NCBI RefSeq assembly: GCF_900116235.1
Contig: NZ_FPAA01000004.1
Location: 186,001 to 250,000, forward strand
Direction of reading: 5' to 3'
DNA from: Marininema halotolerans
Lineage (GTDB): Bacteria; Bacillota; Bacilli; Thermoactinomycetales; DSM-45169
DNA length: 64,000 nucleotides
Of this stretch, positions 8,943-18,810 are shown piece by piece; within the stretch, counting starts at the first letter, position 1, and each line of letters opens with the position of its first letter. The notes beneath the pieces were generated by a model. It did not search any database, was not told the origin of the DNA, and saw only the letters and a program-made list of their open reading frames with translations. The position numbers and the translations under genes were made by a program.

Positions 8943-9899
8943 GTGAATTGGGTGGATGGTCATTGTGATGTCCTGTTCAAAATGTGGAAAGATCCAATCA
9001 ACCATTCCTTTACAAGTGAACAAAGTGCTTTGGACGTTACATGGCCACGGATAAAACAGTCAAGAGTGAGCTTGCAAGTTTTTGCGATTTATATTCCGCA
9101 AAGGGTTCCCAGAAGTGGAACATGGGAGGTTGCCTTGCGGCAAGTTGATTATTTTTATGAACGAATCGTGCGAAAGAATGGGCCGCTTTTCCATGTGCAA
9201 TCCCAACATGATCTTTTACAAATCGGTCGGGGGATACCGGCTGCCCTACTCGCCTTAGAAGGAGTGGATGCTCTGCAAGGTGAGCTTGCCTATTTGCGAA
9301 TTCTTCACCACTTGGGATTAAGGCAAGTCGGTCTTACCTGGAACTACGCCAACGAAGCAGCAGATGGTGTACTAGAAGGAAGAAACGGAGGATTGAGCAA
9401 CTTTGGGTGGCAGCTGGTAAAAGAGATGGAACGCCTCTCTATGATCCTTGATGTGTCCCACCTGTCTGTTCGTGGATTTTGGGAGGTGATTCAACAGGCA
9501 AGAACACCTGTAATGGCTTCCCATTCCAATTGCCGTGCATTGTGTTCTCATGTACGCAATTTAACGGATGAACAAATCCAAGCACTCATTCAACGTCAAG
9601 GATTAATGGGAGTAACCTTTGTTCCTCAATTTGTTCATAATGATCCGCAAAAAGCGACGGTGGATGATCTATTGGGCCATGTTGAACGTGTATGTTCCCT
9701 TGGTGGTGAAGGTATCTTAACCTTCGGCTCTGATTTTGACGGAATCGATCATAAAATTCCCGGTTTAGAGCATGCAGGACATTGGGATCATTGGTGGAAT
9801 GCATTAATTAAACGTTATCCTGAATCATTGGTATATCAATGGGCATTTGGGAATGCGATCCAATTCTATGAGCGTTTCCTTCCTGCTGTAAAGGGTTAA
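8943..9899 (+). CDS. Membrane (renal-type) dipeptidase, peptidase family M19
   Basis: 318 aa zinc metallopeptidase of the amidohydrolase superfamily that cleaves dipeptides. Seen: DGHCDVL (metal-binding DxHxD-type start of the domain), LALEGVDAL, LGLRQVGLTWNYAN, ILDVSHLS, ASHSNCRALCSHVRNLTDEQI and TFGSDFDGI. GTG 8943 follows GGAGGGG; the in-frame sequence upstream is unrelated. No signal peptide, so it is probably cytoplasmic despite the family name. A dipeptidase at this place is common in Bacillales. Confidence 0.92.
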   Translation: MNWVDGHCDVLFKMWKDPINHSFTSEQSALDVTWPRIKQSRVSLQVFAIYIPQRVPRSGTWEVALRQVDYFYERIVRKNGPLFHVQSQHDLLQIGRGIPAALLALEGVDALQGELAYLRILHHLGLRQVGLTWNYANEAADGVLEGRNGGLSNFGWQLVKEMERLSMILDVSHLSVRGFWEVIQQARTPVMASHSNCRALCSHVRNLTDEQIQALIQRQGLMGVTFVPQFVHNDPQKATVDDLLGHVERVCSLGGEGILTFGSDFDGIDHKIPGLEHAGHWDHWWNALIKRYPESLVYQWAFGNAIQFYERFLPAVKG

Positions 9900-10360
9900 T
9901 TCAAAGAAAACCGGATGGAATTTAATGAATAAATGTAAGCGTTATCATAAGAAAATGAAGATGGATTGAGAAGCCTTGTAAAGGTGCGAAAACCCTCGTG
10001 ATAACAAGGGTTTCGTTTGCTGCATTAAAATAAGAGATGGATTAGGGAAGAGAAGAAGAAAAAGGATTCAACGGGGAACTTTCCCTAATCAGCTTGGGTA
10101 TCCGGTTGATTTTTACGGCCAAGGGGTCTAGAATTGAAGTCGAAAAAGTGATTGCTAAAAACCTATTCTGCAAAGGGCTCTCCATAAAAAATTGGGAGCG
10201 GAGTCCCTGGTAGTGGTTAGTCGTTAACAAACTTTTCAAACGATTGACAGAGATAGCCGAATGCTTCGGATTGTCTCGTATGAAGGTGTGTTCCAGCCTT
10301 TCGCGGATTTTATCTATGGTTTTCAAGTCGCAGGGTAGATACAAAGGAGATGAATGGAAC
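9900..10360 (+). other. Intergenic stretch between dipeptidase and korA
   Basis: It holds a terminator-like hairpin (9987-10020). A TTGACA at 10244 has no convincing -10 at 17 bp. Frames on both strands that run through it into korA show no family resemblance. Nothing else was recognised. Confidence 0.5.
9987..10020 (+). terminator. Terminator-like hairpin after the dipeptidase gene
   Basis: AAACCCT pairs with AGGGTTT, extended by CG/CG with one bulged A, followed by CGTTTGC. The U-tract is weak. Confidence 0.55.
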
Positions 10361-12121
10361 TTGATCAAGCAGCTTTCGTGGAAAGTGGGCGGCCAACAGG
10401 GAGAAGGGATTGACAGTACCGGAGAGATTTTCTCCACTGCGTTGAATCGATTGGGATATCATCTATATGGATATCGGCATTTTTCTTCCCGGATTAAGGG
10501 GGGGCATTCCAACACGAAGATCCGGATCAGTACCCAACCAGTGGGGGCCGTTTCAGATGATCTCGATGTCTTGGTGGCTTTTGATCAAGAGACCATTGAT
10601 CTGAATGCCCATGAACTACACGCGAATGGAGTAATCCTAGCGGACGAGAAATTTAACCCAAAAGTTCCTGATGAAATTTCGGCACGCTTATTTTCCGTGC
10701 CGTTTATTAAAATCGCTCAGGATGTCGGTTTGGCACAAATGAAAAACATGGTTGCTGTTGGCGCATCGAGTGCGTTGCTTGGCCTGCCCCTTGAGGCCTT
10801 CCAAAGCGTGATCGAAGAGAAGTTTTCTCGTAAAGGTCAGCAAGTGGTGGATAAAAATATGCAGGCCATTAAAGAAGGGGCCGACTATATTCTTAAAGTG
10901 ACGGGTGAGCCTCTGTCCGAACTAAGGTTAGAACCCTCTGATGGGAAAAAGCGGTTATACATGATCGGTAACGACGCCATCGCTCTAGGAGCAGTGGCTG
11001 CTGGTGCACGCCTTATGGCAGCCTATCCGATTACACCCTCTTCAGAAATTATGGAATACCTTATTAAGACATTACCCAAATTTGGGGGAACCGTGGTTCA
11101 GACGGAGGATGAAATTGCCGCCATCTCGATGGTGATTGGTGCGAACTATGGTGGGGTACGATCTTTGACCGCTTCAGCAGGCCCAGGGTTATCCCTGATG
11201 ACAGAAGCCATTGGGCTTGCAGGTATGACGGAGACCCCAGCCGTCATTGTTGATACACAGCGGGGAGGTCCATCCACTGGTTTACCAACGAAGCAAGAGC
11301 AGTCAGACCTTAATGCGATGATTTATAGTACGCATGGGGAGATTCCGAAAATTGTTATTGCCCCGAGTACAGTGGAGGAATGTTTTTATGACACCATCCA
11401 GGCTTTTAATCTCGCAGATAAATACCAATGCCCTGTGATTATTGTCTCGGATCTAGCCCTATCTCTCGGAAAGCAATCCGTTGAACCACTGGATTATCAT
11501 CGCATCCACATTGATCGTGGGCAATTAATTACCGAATCCGATGGTTTGAAAGAATTAGCAAACTCTGAACTCTTCAAACGCTATGAACTAACTGAGGACG
11601 GGATCTCTCCACGGATCATTCCGGGTGTGAAAAATGGATTGCATCATGTCACAGGGGTTGAGCATGATGAAGTGGGTCGCCCCTCGGAGAACCCACGCAA
11701 TCGCAAACAAATGATGGAGAAACGTTTGCAAAAGTTAGCAGGTCCAATTGATTTTAAAGATCCTGTATACCTCAATGCTAAGCACGAAGAAGCGGATATT
11801 TTGATTGTGGGAATTAACTCTACACGGGGAGTCATTCAAGAAGGAATGGAGCGCTTAGAGAAGGATGGAATGAAAGTGAATCACCTTCACATTCGTCAGT
11901 TGCTTCCATTCCCTACCGAACAAGTAAAGCCCTTTGTGGAGAAAGCCAAGAAAGTCATTGTTGTTGAAAACAATGCGACTGGCCAGTTAACTGATCAGCT
12001 ACGATTACACATCGGCATGTTGGATAAAATTCAGCATGTTGGTAAGTACGATGGAAACCCCTTCCTCCCGGCAGAAATCTATCATGAATGCAAGGAGCTG
12101 TTTGCCCATGGCCACGTTTAA
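10361..12121 (+). CDS. korA: 2-oxoacid:ferredoxin oxidoreductase, alpha (gamma-alpha fused) subunit
   Basis: 586 aa. With KorB it oxidatively decarboxylates a 2-oxoacid (probably 2-oxoglutarate) with CoA and ferredoxin. Seen: the N-terminal gamma domain SWKVGGQQGEGIDSTGEIF and RIKGGHSNTKIR, then the alpha domain LYMIGNDAIALGAVAAGARL, AYPITPSSEIMEYL, QTEDEIAAISMVIGA, TASAGPGLSLMTEA, and the C-terminal transketolase-like part ILIVGINSTRG. TTG 10361 is chosen because AAAGGAGATGA precedes it at the right distance and homologues begin at this point. Overlaps korB by 14 nt. Confidence 0.92.
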   Translation: MIKQLSWKVGGQQGEGIDSTGEIFSTALNRLGYHLYGYRHFSSRIKGGHSNTKIRISTQPVGAVSDDLDVLVAFDQETIDLNAHELHANGVILADEKFNPKVPDEISARLFSVPFIKIAQDVGLAQMKNMVAVGASSALLGLPLEAFQSVIEEKFSRKGQQVVDKNMQAIKEGADYILKVTGEPLSELRLEPSDGKKRLYMIGNDAIALGAVAAGARLMAAYPITPSSEIMEYLIKTLPKFGGTVVQTEDEIAAISMVIGANYGGVRSLTASAGPGLSLMTEAIGLAGMTETPAVIVDTQRGGPSTGLPTKQEQSDLNAMIYSTHGEIPKIVIAPSTVEECFYDTIQAFNLADKYQCPVIIVSDLALSLGKQSVEPLDYHRIHIDRGQLITESDGLKELANSELFKRYELTEDGISPRIIPGVKNGLHHVTGVEHDEVGRPSENPRNRKQMMEKRLQKLAGPIDFKDPVYLNAKHEEADILIVGINSTRGVIQEGMERLEKDGMKVNHLHIRQLLPFPTEQVKPFVEKAKKVIVVENNATGQLTDQLRLHIGMLDKIQHVGKYDGNPFLPAEIYHECKELFAHGHV

Positions 12122-12974
12122 GGATTTTCGCAATAAAGTAAAGCCAAACTGGTGTCCTGGTTGTGGGGACTTCTCCGTGTTGGCAGCAATGCAACGCGCG
12201 TTTGCTAACTTGGGTAAAGAACCTGAAGATGTCGCGATTGTTTCAGGGATTGGTTGCTCAGGACGTATTTCGGGTTATACGAATGCTTATGGATTTCATG
12301 GAATTCATGGGCGGTCATTGCCGATTGCTCAAGGATTAAAGCTTGCCAATCGTGATTTGACTGTTGTAGCTGCGGGGGGAGATGGTGATGGTTTTGCAAT
12401 TGGTATGAGTCATACCATCCATGCCATTCGACGCAATGTCGATATTACCTATATTGTGATGGATAACCAGGTTTATGGGTTAACAAAGGGACAGACATCT
12501 CCTCGCAGTGAGATGGGCTTTAAAACGAAAAGCACCCCCAAAGGGGCCATTGAAGCGACCATCGCTCCCTTGGAGATGGCATTGACAGCAGGGGCTGGGT
12601 TTGTTGCTCAAGCATTCTCCAGTGACTTAAAACAGATGACTCATCTGATCGAAGCGGGATTAAAACATAAAGGATTTTCTTTGATCAATGTATACAGTCC
12701 TTGTGTCACCTATAATAAAATCAATACCTATGATTGGTTTAAAGAGAATCTAGTCAACCTCGAAGACGAAGAAGGGTACGATCCAAGCAATCGCATGCTG
12801 GCTATGCAAAAATTAATGGAGAGCCAGGGTCTGATTACGGGATTGATTTATCAAAATAAAGAGCGACAGCCATATGAAGATTTAGTTGCTGGGTTTGAAG
12901 AAACTCCCCTTGTCAAACAAGACATGAAGATTTCTCAAGCAGACTTTGATCAGCTCGTCACCGAGTTTGCATAA
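12108..12974 (+). CDS. korB: 2-oxoacid:ferredoxin oxidoreductase, beta subunit
   Basis: 288 aa thiamine-pyrophosphate-binding subunit. Seen: NWCPGCGDFSVL (cluster/TPP-region cysteines), SGIGCSGRISGY, HGIHGRSLPIAQGLKLAN, the TPP-Mg motif GGDGDGFAIGMSH...MDNQVYGLTKGQTSPRS (the GDG and N residues). ATG 12108 overlaps the korA end by 14 nt and follows AAGGAG. No separate delta (ferredoxin) subunit is nearby. Substrate (2-oxoglutarate rather than pyruvate) is inferred from the Bacillales family. Confidence 0.93.
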   Translation: MATFKDFRNKVKPNWCPGCGDFSVLAAMQRAFANLGKEPEDVAIVSGIGCSGRISGYTNAYGFHGIHGRSLPIAQGLKLANRDLTVVAAGGDGDGFAIGMSHTIHAIRRNVDITYIVMDNQVYGLTKGQTSPRSEMGFKTKSTPKGAIEATIAPLEMALTAGAGFVAQAFSSDLKQMTHLIEAGLKHKGFSLINVYSPCVTYNKINTYDWFKENLVNLEDEEGYDPSNRMLAMQKLMESQGLITGLIYQNKERQPYEDLVAGFEETPLVKQDMKISQADFDQLVTEFA

Positions 12975-13106
12975 AAGAACGGGTTGGCGTGAAATTGAAA
13001 CAGGGTTGATCCTGAGGAAAGCCATTGCTTTCTGTGGGACAGCCCTTTTTCTGATGGAGCTAGTATCCATTTCATATCAGCTTCTCCGGGGTTTGTAAAA
13101 TCGTGT

Positions 13107-13112
13107 TATACT
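13107..13112 (+). promoter_or_regulatory. Extended -10 before the 13.2 kb unknown gene
   Basis: TATACT preceded by TGT (TGn-TATACT), 67 bp before the GTG start. No clear -35. Confidence 0.45.
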
Positions 13113-13178
13113 TAAAGAGATCCGATTGGTCCGTGAAGAAATGGTGCGGGTATCCGTCAGTAAAAGGAGGGGAAAGCC

Positions 13179-13841
13179 GTGCCCAAAAATTTATTAGGCT
13201 TTTTTAACAACGTAGATAGTAAGAAAGTGATGGGGGAAGCGAAGCGCCTGTTGAGTCAAAGTTACCAAACAGGAAAGAGTGAACTTAACAAAGCGATCCA
13301 AAACATGAAAGAAGAGCGAGCTCGTAGGGAACGAGATCTTGCCTATTCGGAGGATTATGAGGCAGAATTTCGTTATAAAGATGAAGAATTGGATTTTAGA
13401 ATGTTGATTTCAGCAGAAGAAGCGCATATTTATAGCAAAGCAAGGCGCAAATTAAAGGATTTGGAGCAGGTCCAGTCAGACCCACGTATACTGAAACAGT
13501 GGGAGGCGAAGAAGTACCTGAGTCTCCATGATCATTTTAGTGAGCAAATCGTAGCTTACTTCCCTGAACGAAATGAAAATCCGATTGCTCTGAATCGAGT
13601 CATCCGGTATTGCGAACGACAGATTGAATATGCTCCTGTTGCGCAAAGGGCATATGAGATGGATCCCTATCAATATGGCTTGCCTGTCCATCCTGGCTAT
13701 CATTATTTGGTGATGTTATATGAAGAAGCCAGTGAATGGACAGAAGCGCTTCGCCTTGCTAAGGATGCCCGGAAAGCAGGTTGGAAGGGAAATTGGGATG
13801 TCTGCATTCGAAACCTTGAAGATCAGATTCGTAAACGATAA
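13179..13841 (+). CDS. Unknown protein, paralogue of the convergent gene at 13.9-14.7 kb
   Basis: 220 aa, function not recognised. N-terminal half is charged and helical (residues about 30-60 rich in Arg, Glu and Lys); the C-terminal part has RVIRYCERQIEYAPVAQRA followed by HPGYHYLVMLYEEASEWTEA, AKDARKAGWKGNWDVCI, a pattern like two TPR-type helical pairs. No signal peptide or membrane helix. GTG 13179 follows AAAAGGAGGGG. The C-terminal 90 residues are clearly related to the C terminus of the protein encoded on the opposite strand at 13878-14687, so the pair arose by duplication. A protein-interaction role is only inference from the TPR-like pattern. Confidence 0.8.
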   Translation: MPKNLLGFFNNVDSKKVMGEAKRLLSQSYQTGKSELNKAIQNMKEERARRERDLAYSEDYEAEFRYKDEELDFRMLISAEEAHIYSKARRKLKDLEQVQSDPRILKQWEAKKYLSLHDHFSEQIVAYFPERNENPIALNRVIRYCERQIEYAPVAQRAYEMDPYQYGLPVHPGYHYLVMLYEEASEWTEALRLAKDARKAGWKGNWDVCIRNLEDQIRKR

Positions 13842-13873
13842 AAAACGAACAGCCCAGGGGCTGCTCGTTTTTT
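13842..13873. terminator. Bidirectional terminator between the convergent paralogues
   Basis: AAAACGAACAGCCC pairs with GGGCTGCTCGTTTT with one A-C mismatch; A-tract on the left and T-tract on the right allow it to work on both strands. Confidence 0.85.
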
Positions 13874-13877
13874 GGTA

Positions 13878-14687
13878 TTACTGTGCAAGGGAAACACGTT
13901 TTTTATACCGTTCAATCCGAGCAGACCAATCACCTTTCCATCCTTGCTGCTCAGCTTGCTTACATAGATCGATCGCTTTATCGATCTCACCTTGTTTTTC
14001 ATAGATAATTGCAAGTTGCTTATAACCGTAGTGCTGGGGTAATTCCTTTGCTTGATGATCCATTCGATTCGCAGCGATTGCCATGGGAGCATACTGGATT
14101 TGTTTTTCACAATAATAAATGGTCTTCTCTAAAGCAGTGGGATCTTCTGCACGACGCTTGTAGTGAGCTTGCGCTTGATCACGATAAAAAATTTGTAAGC
14201 TCCAATACTTCATTGCTCGTTGATGTTCTAAGAAGCGTTGTTTATTCTTGGTATTGGCTCCTTCAATCTGTTTCTTAGCGGCAGTAAAGCGTGCCTCTGC
14301 AGTCGTTAACACCTGCTGCTCTTCATCGTCTAAGGGCATTGAAAATTGGAAACCTTGCTCTTCAAAGTGAAGCCAGTTTGCGTCTTCCATTGTCTGAGAC
14401 GGTGGTTCCTGCATAGAGGCGGGTTCTTCTTCTGCTGACATTTTAGAAGAAAGGACCTTGACCTCCTCTATGCGTGTCGCACTTGTTTCTTCCTGGGTGA
14501 CTGATAATGACGGTGGATTATGTACAGAGGCGGTTTTCGTAGCGGATGTAGTGGTTGCCTCTATTGCCGGTTCGGAAGAGATCGTATTGTGTTCTTCCGA
14601 TTTCTTTTCCCTAGGTGGTTGTTTAACGCTAGGGGGGGATGTGGGTAAAAGCCATCGTTTTGCACGGGTGAGCCATTTACCGAGCAT
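13878..14687 (-). CDS. Unknown protein, paralogue of the 13.2 kb gene, with a long linker
   Basis: 269 aa. N-terminal basic stretch (LGKWLTRAKRW), then a disordered Ser/Thr/Glu-rich linker (about 20-100), then a helical C-terminal domain with TIYYCEKQIQYAPMAIAANRMD, HYGYKQLAIIYEKQGEIDKAIDL and QQGWKGDWSARI, matching the C terminus of the protein at 13179-13841. TPR-like appearance. ATG 14687 is chosen because GAGGAG lies 12 nt upstream; ATG 14699 overlaps that ribosome site. Function unknown; no database family is recalled with confidence. Confidence 0.78.
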   Translation of the reverse strand: MLGKWLTRAKRWLLPTSPPSVKQPPREKKSEEHNTISSEPAIEATTTSATKTASVHNPPSLSVTQEETSATRIEEVKVLSSKMSAEEEPASMQEPPSQTMEDANWLHFEEQGFQFSMPLDDEEQQVLTTAEARFTAAKKQIEGANTKNKQRFLEHQRAMKYWSLQIFYRDQAQAHYKRRAEDPTALEKTIYYCEKQIQYAPMAIAANRMDHQAKELPQHYGYKQLAIIYEKQGEIDKAIDLCKQAEQQGWKGDWSARIERYKKRVSLAQ

Positions 14688-14834
14688 ATTAGCGCCCATC
14701 TCCTCGGTATATTTTTCGACGAATTTCGTCTATCGGAATACTAACTTTATGACGGGATTCTGTCAAATTATTTTCAATTTATTTTTCTGAAAATGTCTGC
14801 AATCAAAGGACAGTTTTGTTTTTATTCGGGGTAA

Positions 14835-14843
14835 TGGTATAAT
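14835..14843 (+). promoter_or_regulatory. Extended -10 promoter of tdh-kbl
   Basis: TGGTATAAT (TGn plus perfect TATAAT), 54 bp before the tdh start. It sits in an imperfect dyad with outer arms GGGGT (14828-14832) and ACCCC (14845-14849), possibly an operator. Confidence 0.6.
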
Positions 14844-14896
14844 AACCCCGGAAATCATAGACAATATTAGAACGTTTGTAGGAAGAGGTGTCCGCT

Positions 14897-15937
14897 GTGG
14901 ACGGAAAGATGCGTGCGCTTGTTAAACATCATGCTGGATTTGGTGCTGAACTGCGTGAAGTACCGATCCCGCAGGTTGGTCCAGGTGAAGTGCTGGTGAA
15001 AGTTCAGGCAACCACCATTTGTGGAACCGATGTCCATATTTATACTTGGGATGATTGGGCAGCAAGCCGTGTACAAACACCGATGGTGTTTGGTCATGAG
15101 TTTTCTGGGATTGTGGTTGAGCGAGGTGCGGGTGTCACTCATTTGCAAGAGGGCGATCACGTTTCTGCAGAAACCCATATTGTGTGTGGACATTGCTCGC
15201 AATGTCGACGAGGTGAAGCCCATGTTTGCGCCAATACAAAAATTATCGGGGTCGATACCCAAGGATGCTTTGCGGAATATGCTGTGATGCCGGCGGAAAA
15301 TCTATGGAAAAATGATGCGGAATTACCACCTGAAGTGGCATCGGCAATGGAACCGATGGGTAATGCTGTGCATACTGCTCTGTCTGGGCCGATTGCTGGG
15401 CGCACTGTGGCGGTAATTGGCTGTGGTCCAATTGGGGTCATGGCAGTCGCTGTGGCGAAGGCTTCTGGCGCTTCCGCTGTCATTGCTTGTGATATTAATG
15501 AGTATCGGCTTCATTTAGCCAAAACGATGGGGGCGACTCATCTCGTTCATTCTAAAGAGGAAGATCCTGTCGCTGTGGCGAAGAAGTTGACCGATGGTGA
15601 GGGTGTTGATGTGGTGTTGGAGATGTCCGGAAACCCAACAGCCATTCAGCAAGGATTTTCCATGTTAACCTTCGGTGGGCGGATTTCCATGTTGGGACTT
15701 CCTACTCAGTCCGTTGCGTTAGATATTACCAATGATATCGTATTTAAAGGCGCGCAGGTTCATGGCATCGTGGGTAGAAGGATGTATCAAACCTGGCAAC
15801 AAACCGCAGGTTTCTTAACCTCAGGTCAAGTGGATTTGGCGCCGATGATTACTCACCGGTATTCCTTAGAGGATTTTGCCCAAGGATTTGACCAGATGAT
15901 GAGTGGACAATCGGGTAAAGTGGTTCTCTATCCGTGA
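14897..15937 (+). CDS. tdh: L-threonine 3-dehydrogenase
   Basis: Zinc- and NAD-dependent medium-chain dehydrogenase that converts threonine to 2-amino-3-oxobutanoate. 346 aa, family length about 341-348. Seen: catalytic zinc site TTICGTDVHIYTWDDWA and GHEFSG, the structural-zinc cysteines HIVCGHCSQCRRGEAHVC, and the Rossmann motif VIGCGPIGVMAVAVAKASGA. GTG 14897 is chosen (AGGAAGAGG at 9 nt); GTG 14888 would overlap the ribosome site and ATG 14909 is also possible. kbl follows 33 nt downstream and takes the product. Confidence 0.95.
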   Translation: MDGKMRALVKHHAGFGAELREVPIPQVGPGEVLVKVQATTICGTDVHIYTWDDWAASRVQTPMVFGHEFSGIVVERGAGVTHLQEGDHVSAETHIVCGHCSQCRRGEAHVCANTKIIGVDTQGCFAEYAVMPAENLWKNDAELPPEVASAMEPMGNAVHTALSGPIAGRTVAVIGCGPIGVMAVAVAKASGASAVIACDINEYRLHLAKTMGATHLVHSKEEDPVAVAKKLTDGEGVDVVLEMSGNPTAIQQGFSMLTFGGRISMLGLPTQSVALDITNDIVFKGAQVHGIVGRRMYQTWQQTAGFLTSGQVDLAPMITHRYSLEDFAQGFDQMMSGQSGKVVLYP

Positions 15938-15970
15938 TCCATGGCTGATATCTTTATAGGGGGAAAGGCT

Positions 15971-17146
15971 ATGAAGGGTTTTGAGTATCTAGAAAATGAA
16001 ATTCAGGAATGGAAAAATGCGGGTGCTTACCGACCGTTGACAGAACTTGAATCGGATCAAGGCGCTCGGGTGGTAATTGATGGGAGAGAAGTGATTCAGC
16101 TCTCTTCAAACAACTACTTAGGATTAACCACCCATCCTCGTGTAAAGCGTGCAGCACTCGAAGCCGTCGAACGTTTTGGTGCGGGAACAGGTTCCGTACG
16201 GACGATTGCCGGGACCTTTTCTATGCATGAAGCTTTTGAACGGGAGCTGGCAGAATTTAAACATACGGAAGCGGCGTTGGTTTTCCAATCGGGTTTTACT
16301 GCTAACGTCGGAGTTCTTGCAACTATTTTGACCGAAGAAGATGTCGTCATTAGTGACGCCCTCAATCATGCAAGCATCATTGATGGGATTCGTCTTACAA
16401 AGGCGGGTCGTCGGATTTATCAGCATAGCGATATGGAGGATTTGGAGGCGGCATTAAAGGAGACGCAAAATGCTCGTACGCGTTTAGTTGTGACGGATGG
16501 CGTCTTTAGTATGGACGGAGATGTCGCGCTGTTACCTGAGATTGTAGAACTTGCAGAAAAATACGATGCCTTAGTGATGGTGGACGATGCCCATGCCAGT
16601 GGGGTGATGGGTCGGAACGGACGAGGAACCGTTGATCATTTTGATTTAAACGGCCGTGTCCATATCCAAGTCGGTACACTATCCAAGGCTGTTGGCGTGC
16701 TGGGTGGTTATGTTGCTGGACCTGCTGTTCTTCGTGATTACCTCATCCATCGCGCTCGTCCCTTCTTGTTTAGTACCTCACACCCTCCAGCGGTTACAGC
16801 AGCTTGTCAAGCGGCGATCCAAGTATTGAAAGAAGAGCCAGCGTTAATCGAGAAGTTATGGAGCAATACGCGCATGTTTAAAGAAGGATTGACTAAACTG
16901 GGTTTTAATACGGGAAAAAGCGATACACCGATTACGCCTGTGATCGTCGGTCAAGATGCATTAGCCATGAAGTTTTCTGATGAGCTCCTGAAAGAAGGGG
17001 TCTATGCACAGGGGATTGCTTTCCCCACAGTGCAACGTAATCAAGCACGTGTTCGGACGATTGTCACCGCTGCTCATTCGATGGAGGATCTGGAAACCGC
17101 ACTAGAAGCCTTTGGTCGAGCAGGGCAAAAATTAGGTATTTTATAA
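15971..17146 (+). CDS. kbl: Glycine C-acetyltransferase (2-amino-3-ketobutyrate CoA ligase)
   Basis: PLP enzyme that splits 2-amino-3-oxobutanoate with CoA to glycine and acetyl-CoA, completing threonine breakdown with Tdh. 391 aa. Seen: [10 protein letters not shown] start, [59 protein letters not shown] and the PLP lysine in [19 protein letters not shown] 15971 follows GGGGGAAAGG and matches the family N terminus; ATG 15941 lacks a ribosome site. A BioF-type KAPA synthase activity is the usual ambiguity, but the tdh neighbour decides. Confidence 0.95.
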   Translation: MKGFEYLENEIQEWKNAGAYRPLTELESDQGARVVIDGREVIQLSSNNYLGLTTHPRVKRAALEAVERFGAGTGSVRTIAGTFSMHEAFERELAEFKHTEAALVFQSGFTANVGVLATILTEEDVVISDALNHASIIDGIRLTKAGRRIYQHSDMEDLEAALKETQNARTRLVVTDGVFSMDGDVALLPEIVELAEKYDALVMVDDAHASGVMGRNGRGTVDHFDLNGRVHIQVGTLSKAVGVLGGYVAGPAVLRDYLIHRARPFLFSTSHPPAVTAACQAAIQVLKEEPALIEKLWSNTRMFKEGLTKLGFNTGKSDTPITPVIVGQDALAMKFSDELLKEGVYAQGIAFPTVQRNQARVRTIVTAAHSMEDLETALEAFGRAGQKLGIL

Positions 17147-17172
17147 GCATATCGGATCGGAACATTCGTCTT

Positions 17173-17212
17173 TCCCTTGAGTCGTTATTGTCTACTCAAG
17201 GGGTTTTTCTTT
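17173..17212 (+). terminator. Terminator after kbl
   Basis: CCCTTGAGT pairs with ACTCAAGGG over an 11-nt loop, followed by GTTTTTCTTTTG. Confidence 0.9.
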
Positions 17213-17254
17213 TGTTTTAGGTGCATACATCATGAATGAAGGGGATGGATCTCA

Positions 17255-17283
17255 TTGAACGGGATGCACCCATCGTTTATAAT
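17255..17283 (+). promoter_or_regulatory. Sigma-A promoter of miaB-ymcA
   Basis: TTGAAC (17255-17260), exactly 17 bp, TATAAT (17278-17283); 54 bp before the miaB start. Confidence 0.85.
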
Positions 17284-17336
17284 AAAGAATTATGGATGAT
17301 CAATCGATACCCTGAGCAGAAAGGGATGAATTATAG

Positions 17337-18809
17337 ATGGATGAAAGCATGCGTAAATATTTTAATCCACCGGATTTAAAAGCGGCGAAAAAGCGGGGGA
17401 AGGAAGAAATTTCAGTATTGGAGTTTGATACGATCCCTCCTGAAATGAAGGGAATCGGGGCCGGGAAAAAATATTTAATTCGAACCTTTGGCTGCCAGAT
17501 GAATGTTCACGATAGTGAGACGATGGCAGGGATATTGGAACAGATGGGTTACGAGGCAACCGATAAGGATGAAGAAGCGGCTGTCATTCTAATCAATACC
17601 TGCGCGATTCGGGAGAATGCGGAGGATAAAGTTTATGGGGAAGTCGGCCGTCTTAAGGCGCTAAAGACGGAAAAACCAGAAGTTGTCCTCGGGATGTGCG
17701 GGTGTATGTCCCAAGAGGAAAGTGTTGTGAACCGCATTCTAACAAAGCATCAGCATGTGGATCTAATTTTTGGAACACACAATATCCATCGTCTGCCCCA
17801 ATTACTTTTTGAAGCGTTAATGGGGAAAGAGATGGTGGTAGAGGTATGGTCGAAAGAGGGAGACATCGTTGAAAACTTGCCGAAGGTGAGGGAAGACGGT
17901 CTTAAAGCATGGGTCAACATTATGTATGGATGCGATAAATTTTGTACCTATTGCATCGTGCCTTATACACGAGGGAAGGAGAGAAGTCGTCGACCGGAAG
18001 ATGTGTTAGCGGAAGTGCGTGAATTGGCGCGAAAAGGCTATCAAGAGGTGACGCTTCTCGGACAGAATGTAAATGCCTATGGTAAAGACTTTGCTGAACG
18101 TGAGTATCGTTTTGGAGATTTAATGGATGATGTTCGGCAAATTGGCATTCCACGCATTCGTTTTACAACGAGTCATCCTCGTGACTTTGACGACCATTTG
18201 ATTGATGTGCTCGCTCATAAAGGAAATCTAGTGGAGCATATTCATTTGCCGGCCCAATCAGGTAATAGTGATATCTTGAAGATTATGGCGCGTAAGTATA
18301 CGCGTGAACAATATAGTGATCTAGTGCGTCGAATCAAAAACAAAATTCCTGATGTGGCACTCACAACGGACATTATTGTCGGTTACCCTGGTGAGACGGA
18401 AGAACAGTTCAAAGACACCTTATCCTTGATGGAAGAAATAGAATATGACGCGGCTTTCACCTTTATTTACTCTCCACGGGAAGGTACACCTGCAGCAAAA
18501 ATGAAGGATGATGTACCGATGGAAGTGAAGAAAGAGCGTCTCCAACGCTTGAACCGTCTTCAAGAGACCATCAGTCGTCGTAAAAATGAAGAATTACGAG
18601 GACAAATTATTGAAGTGCTGGTTGAAGGGGAGAGCAAGAAAAATCCTGAGGTTCTATCCGGACGGACACGAGCGAATAAACTGGTGAATTTCCGTGCACC
18701 AAAGCACTTGATCGGTCAATTTGTTCAGGTGCGAATCGATGAGCCAAAAACTTGGACGTTGTCTGGTACCCTTGTAGGAGAGGTACAGGTAGGACAAGTG
18801 GGAGGTTAA
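17337..18809 (+). CDS. miaB: tRNA-2-methylthio-N6-dimethylallyladenosine synthase MiaB
   Basis: Radical-SAM methylthiotransferase that turns i6A37 of tRNA into ms2i6A37. 490 aa with the N-terminal extension usual in Bacillales. Seen: UPF0004 domain [14 protein letters not shown] with further cysteines in [14 protein letters not shown] and [10 protein letters not shown] (auxiliary cluster), the radical-SAM [15 protein letters not shown] (CxxxCxxC), and a C-terminal TRAM domain ([12 protein letters not shown]...). Its substrate is made by MiaA, encoded at 26840-27790. ymcA follows after 1 nt. Confidence 0.96.
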   Translation: MDESMRKYFNPPDLKAAKKRGKEEISVLEFDTIPPEMKGIGAGKKYLIRTFGCQMNVHDSETMAGILEQMGYEATDKDEEAAVILINTCAIRENAEDKVYGEVGRLKALKTEKPEVVLGMCGCMSQEESVVNRILTKHQHVDLIFGTHNIHRLPQLLFEALMGKEMVVEVWSKEGDIVENLPKVREDGLKAWVNIMYGCDKFCTYCIVPYTRGKERSRRPEDVLAEVRELARKGYQEVTLLGQNVNAYGKDFAEREYRFGDLMDDVRQIGIPRIRFTTSHPRDFDDHLIDVLAHKGNLVEHIHLPAQSGNSDILKIMARKYTREQYSDLVRRIKNKIPDVALTTDIIVGYPGETEEQFKDTLSLMEEIEYDAAFTFIYSPREGTPAAKMKDDVPMEVKKERLQRLNRLQETISRRKNEELRGQIIEVLVEGESKKNPEVLSGRTRANKLVNFRAPKHLIGQFVQVRIDEPKTWTLSGTLVGEVQVGQVGG

Positions 18810-18810
18810 T

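Noticed and set aside
10042-10437. 131-codon minus-strand frame before korA, and the in-frame extension of korA to 10244
   Set aside because: Neither resembles a known protein; korA homologues start at the TTG at 10361 behind a strong ribosome site.
13015-13060. Hairpin-like sequence (GAAAGC-CATT-GCTTTC) after korB
   Set aside because: The stem is followed by GC-rich sequence, and only a later CCCTTTTT gives Ts; too weak to call a terminator.
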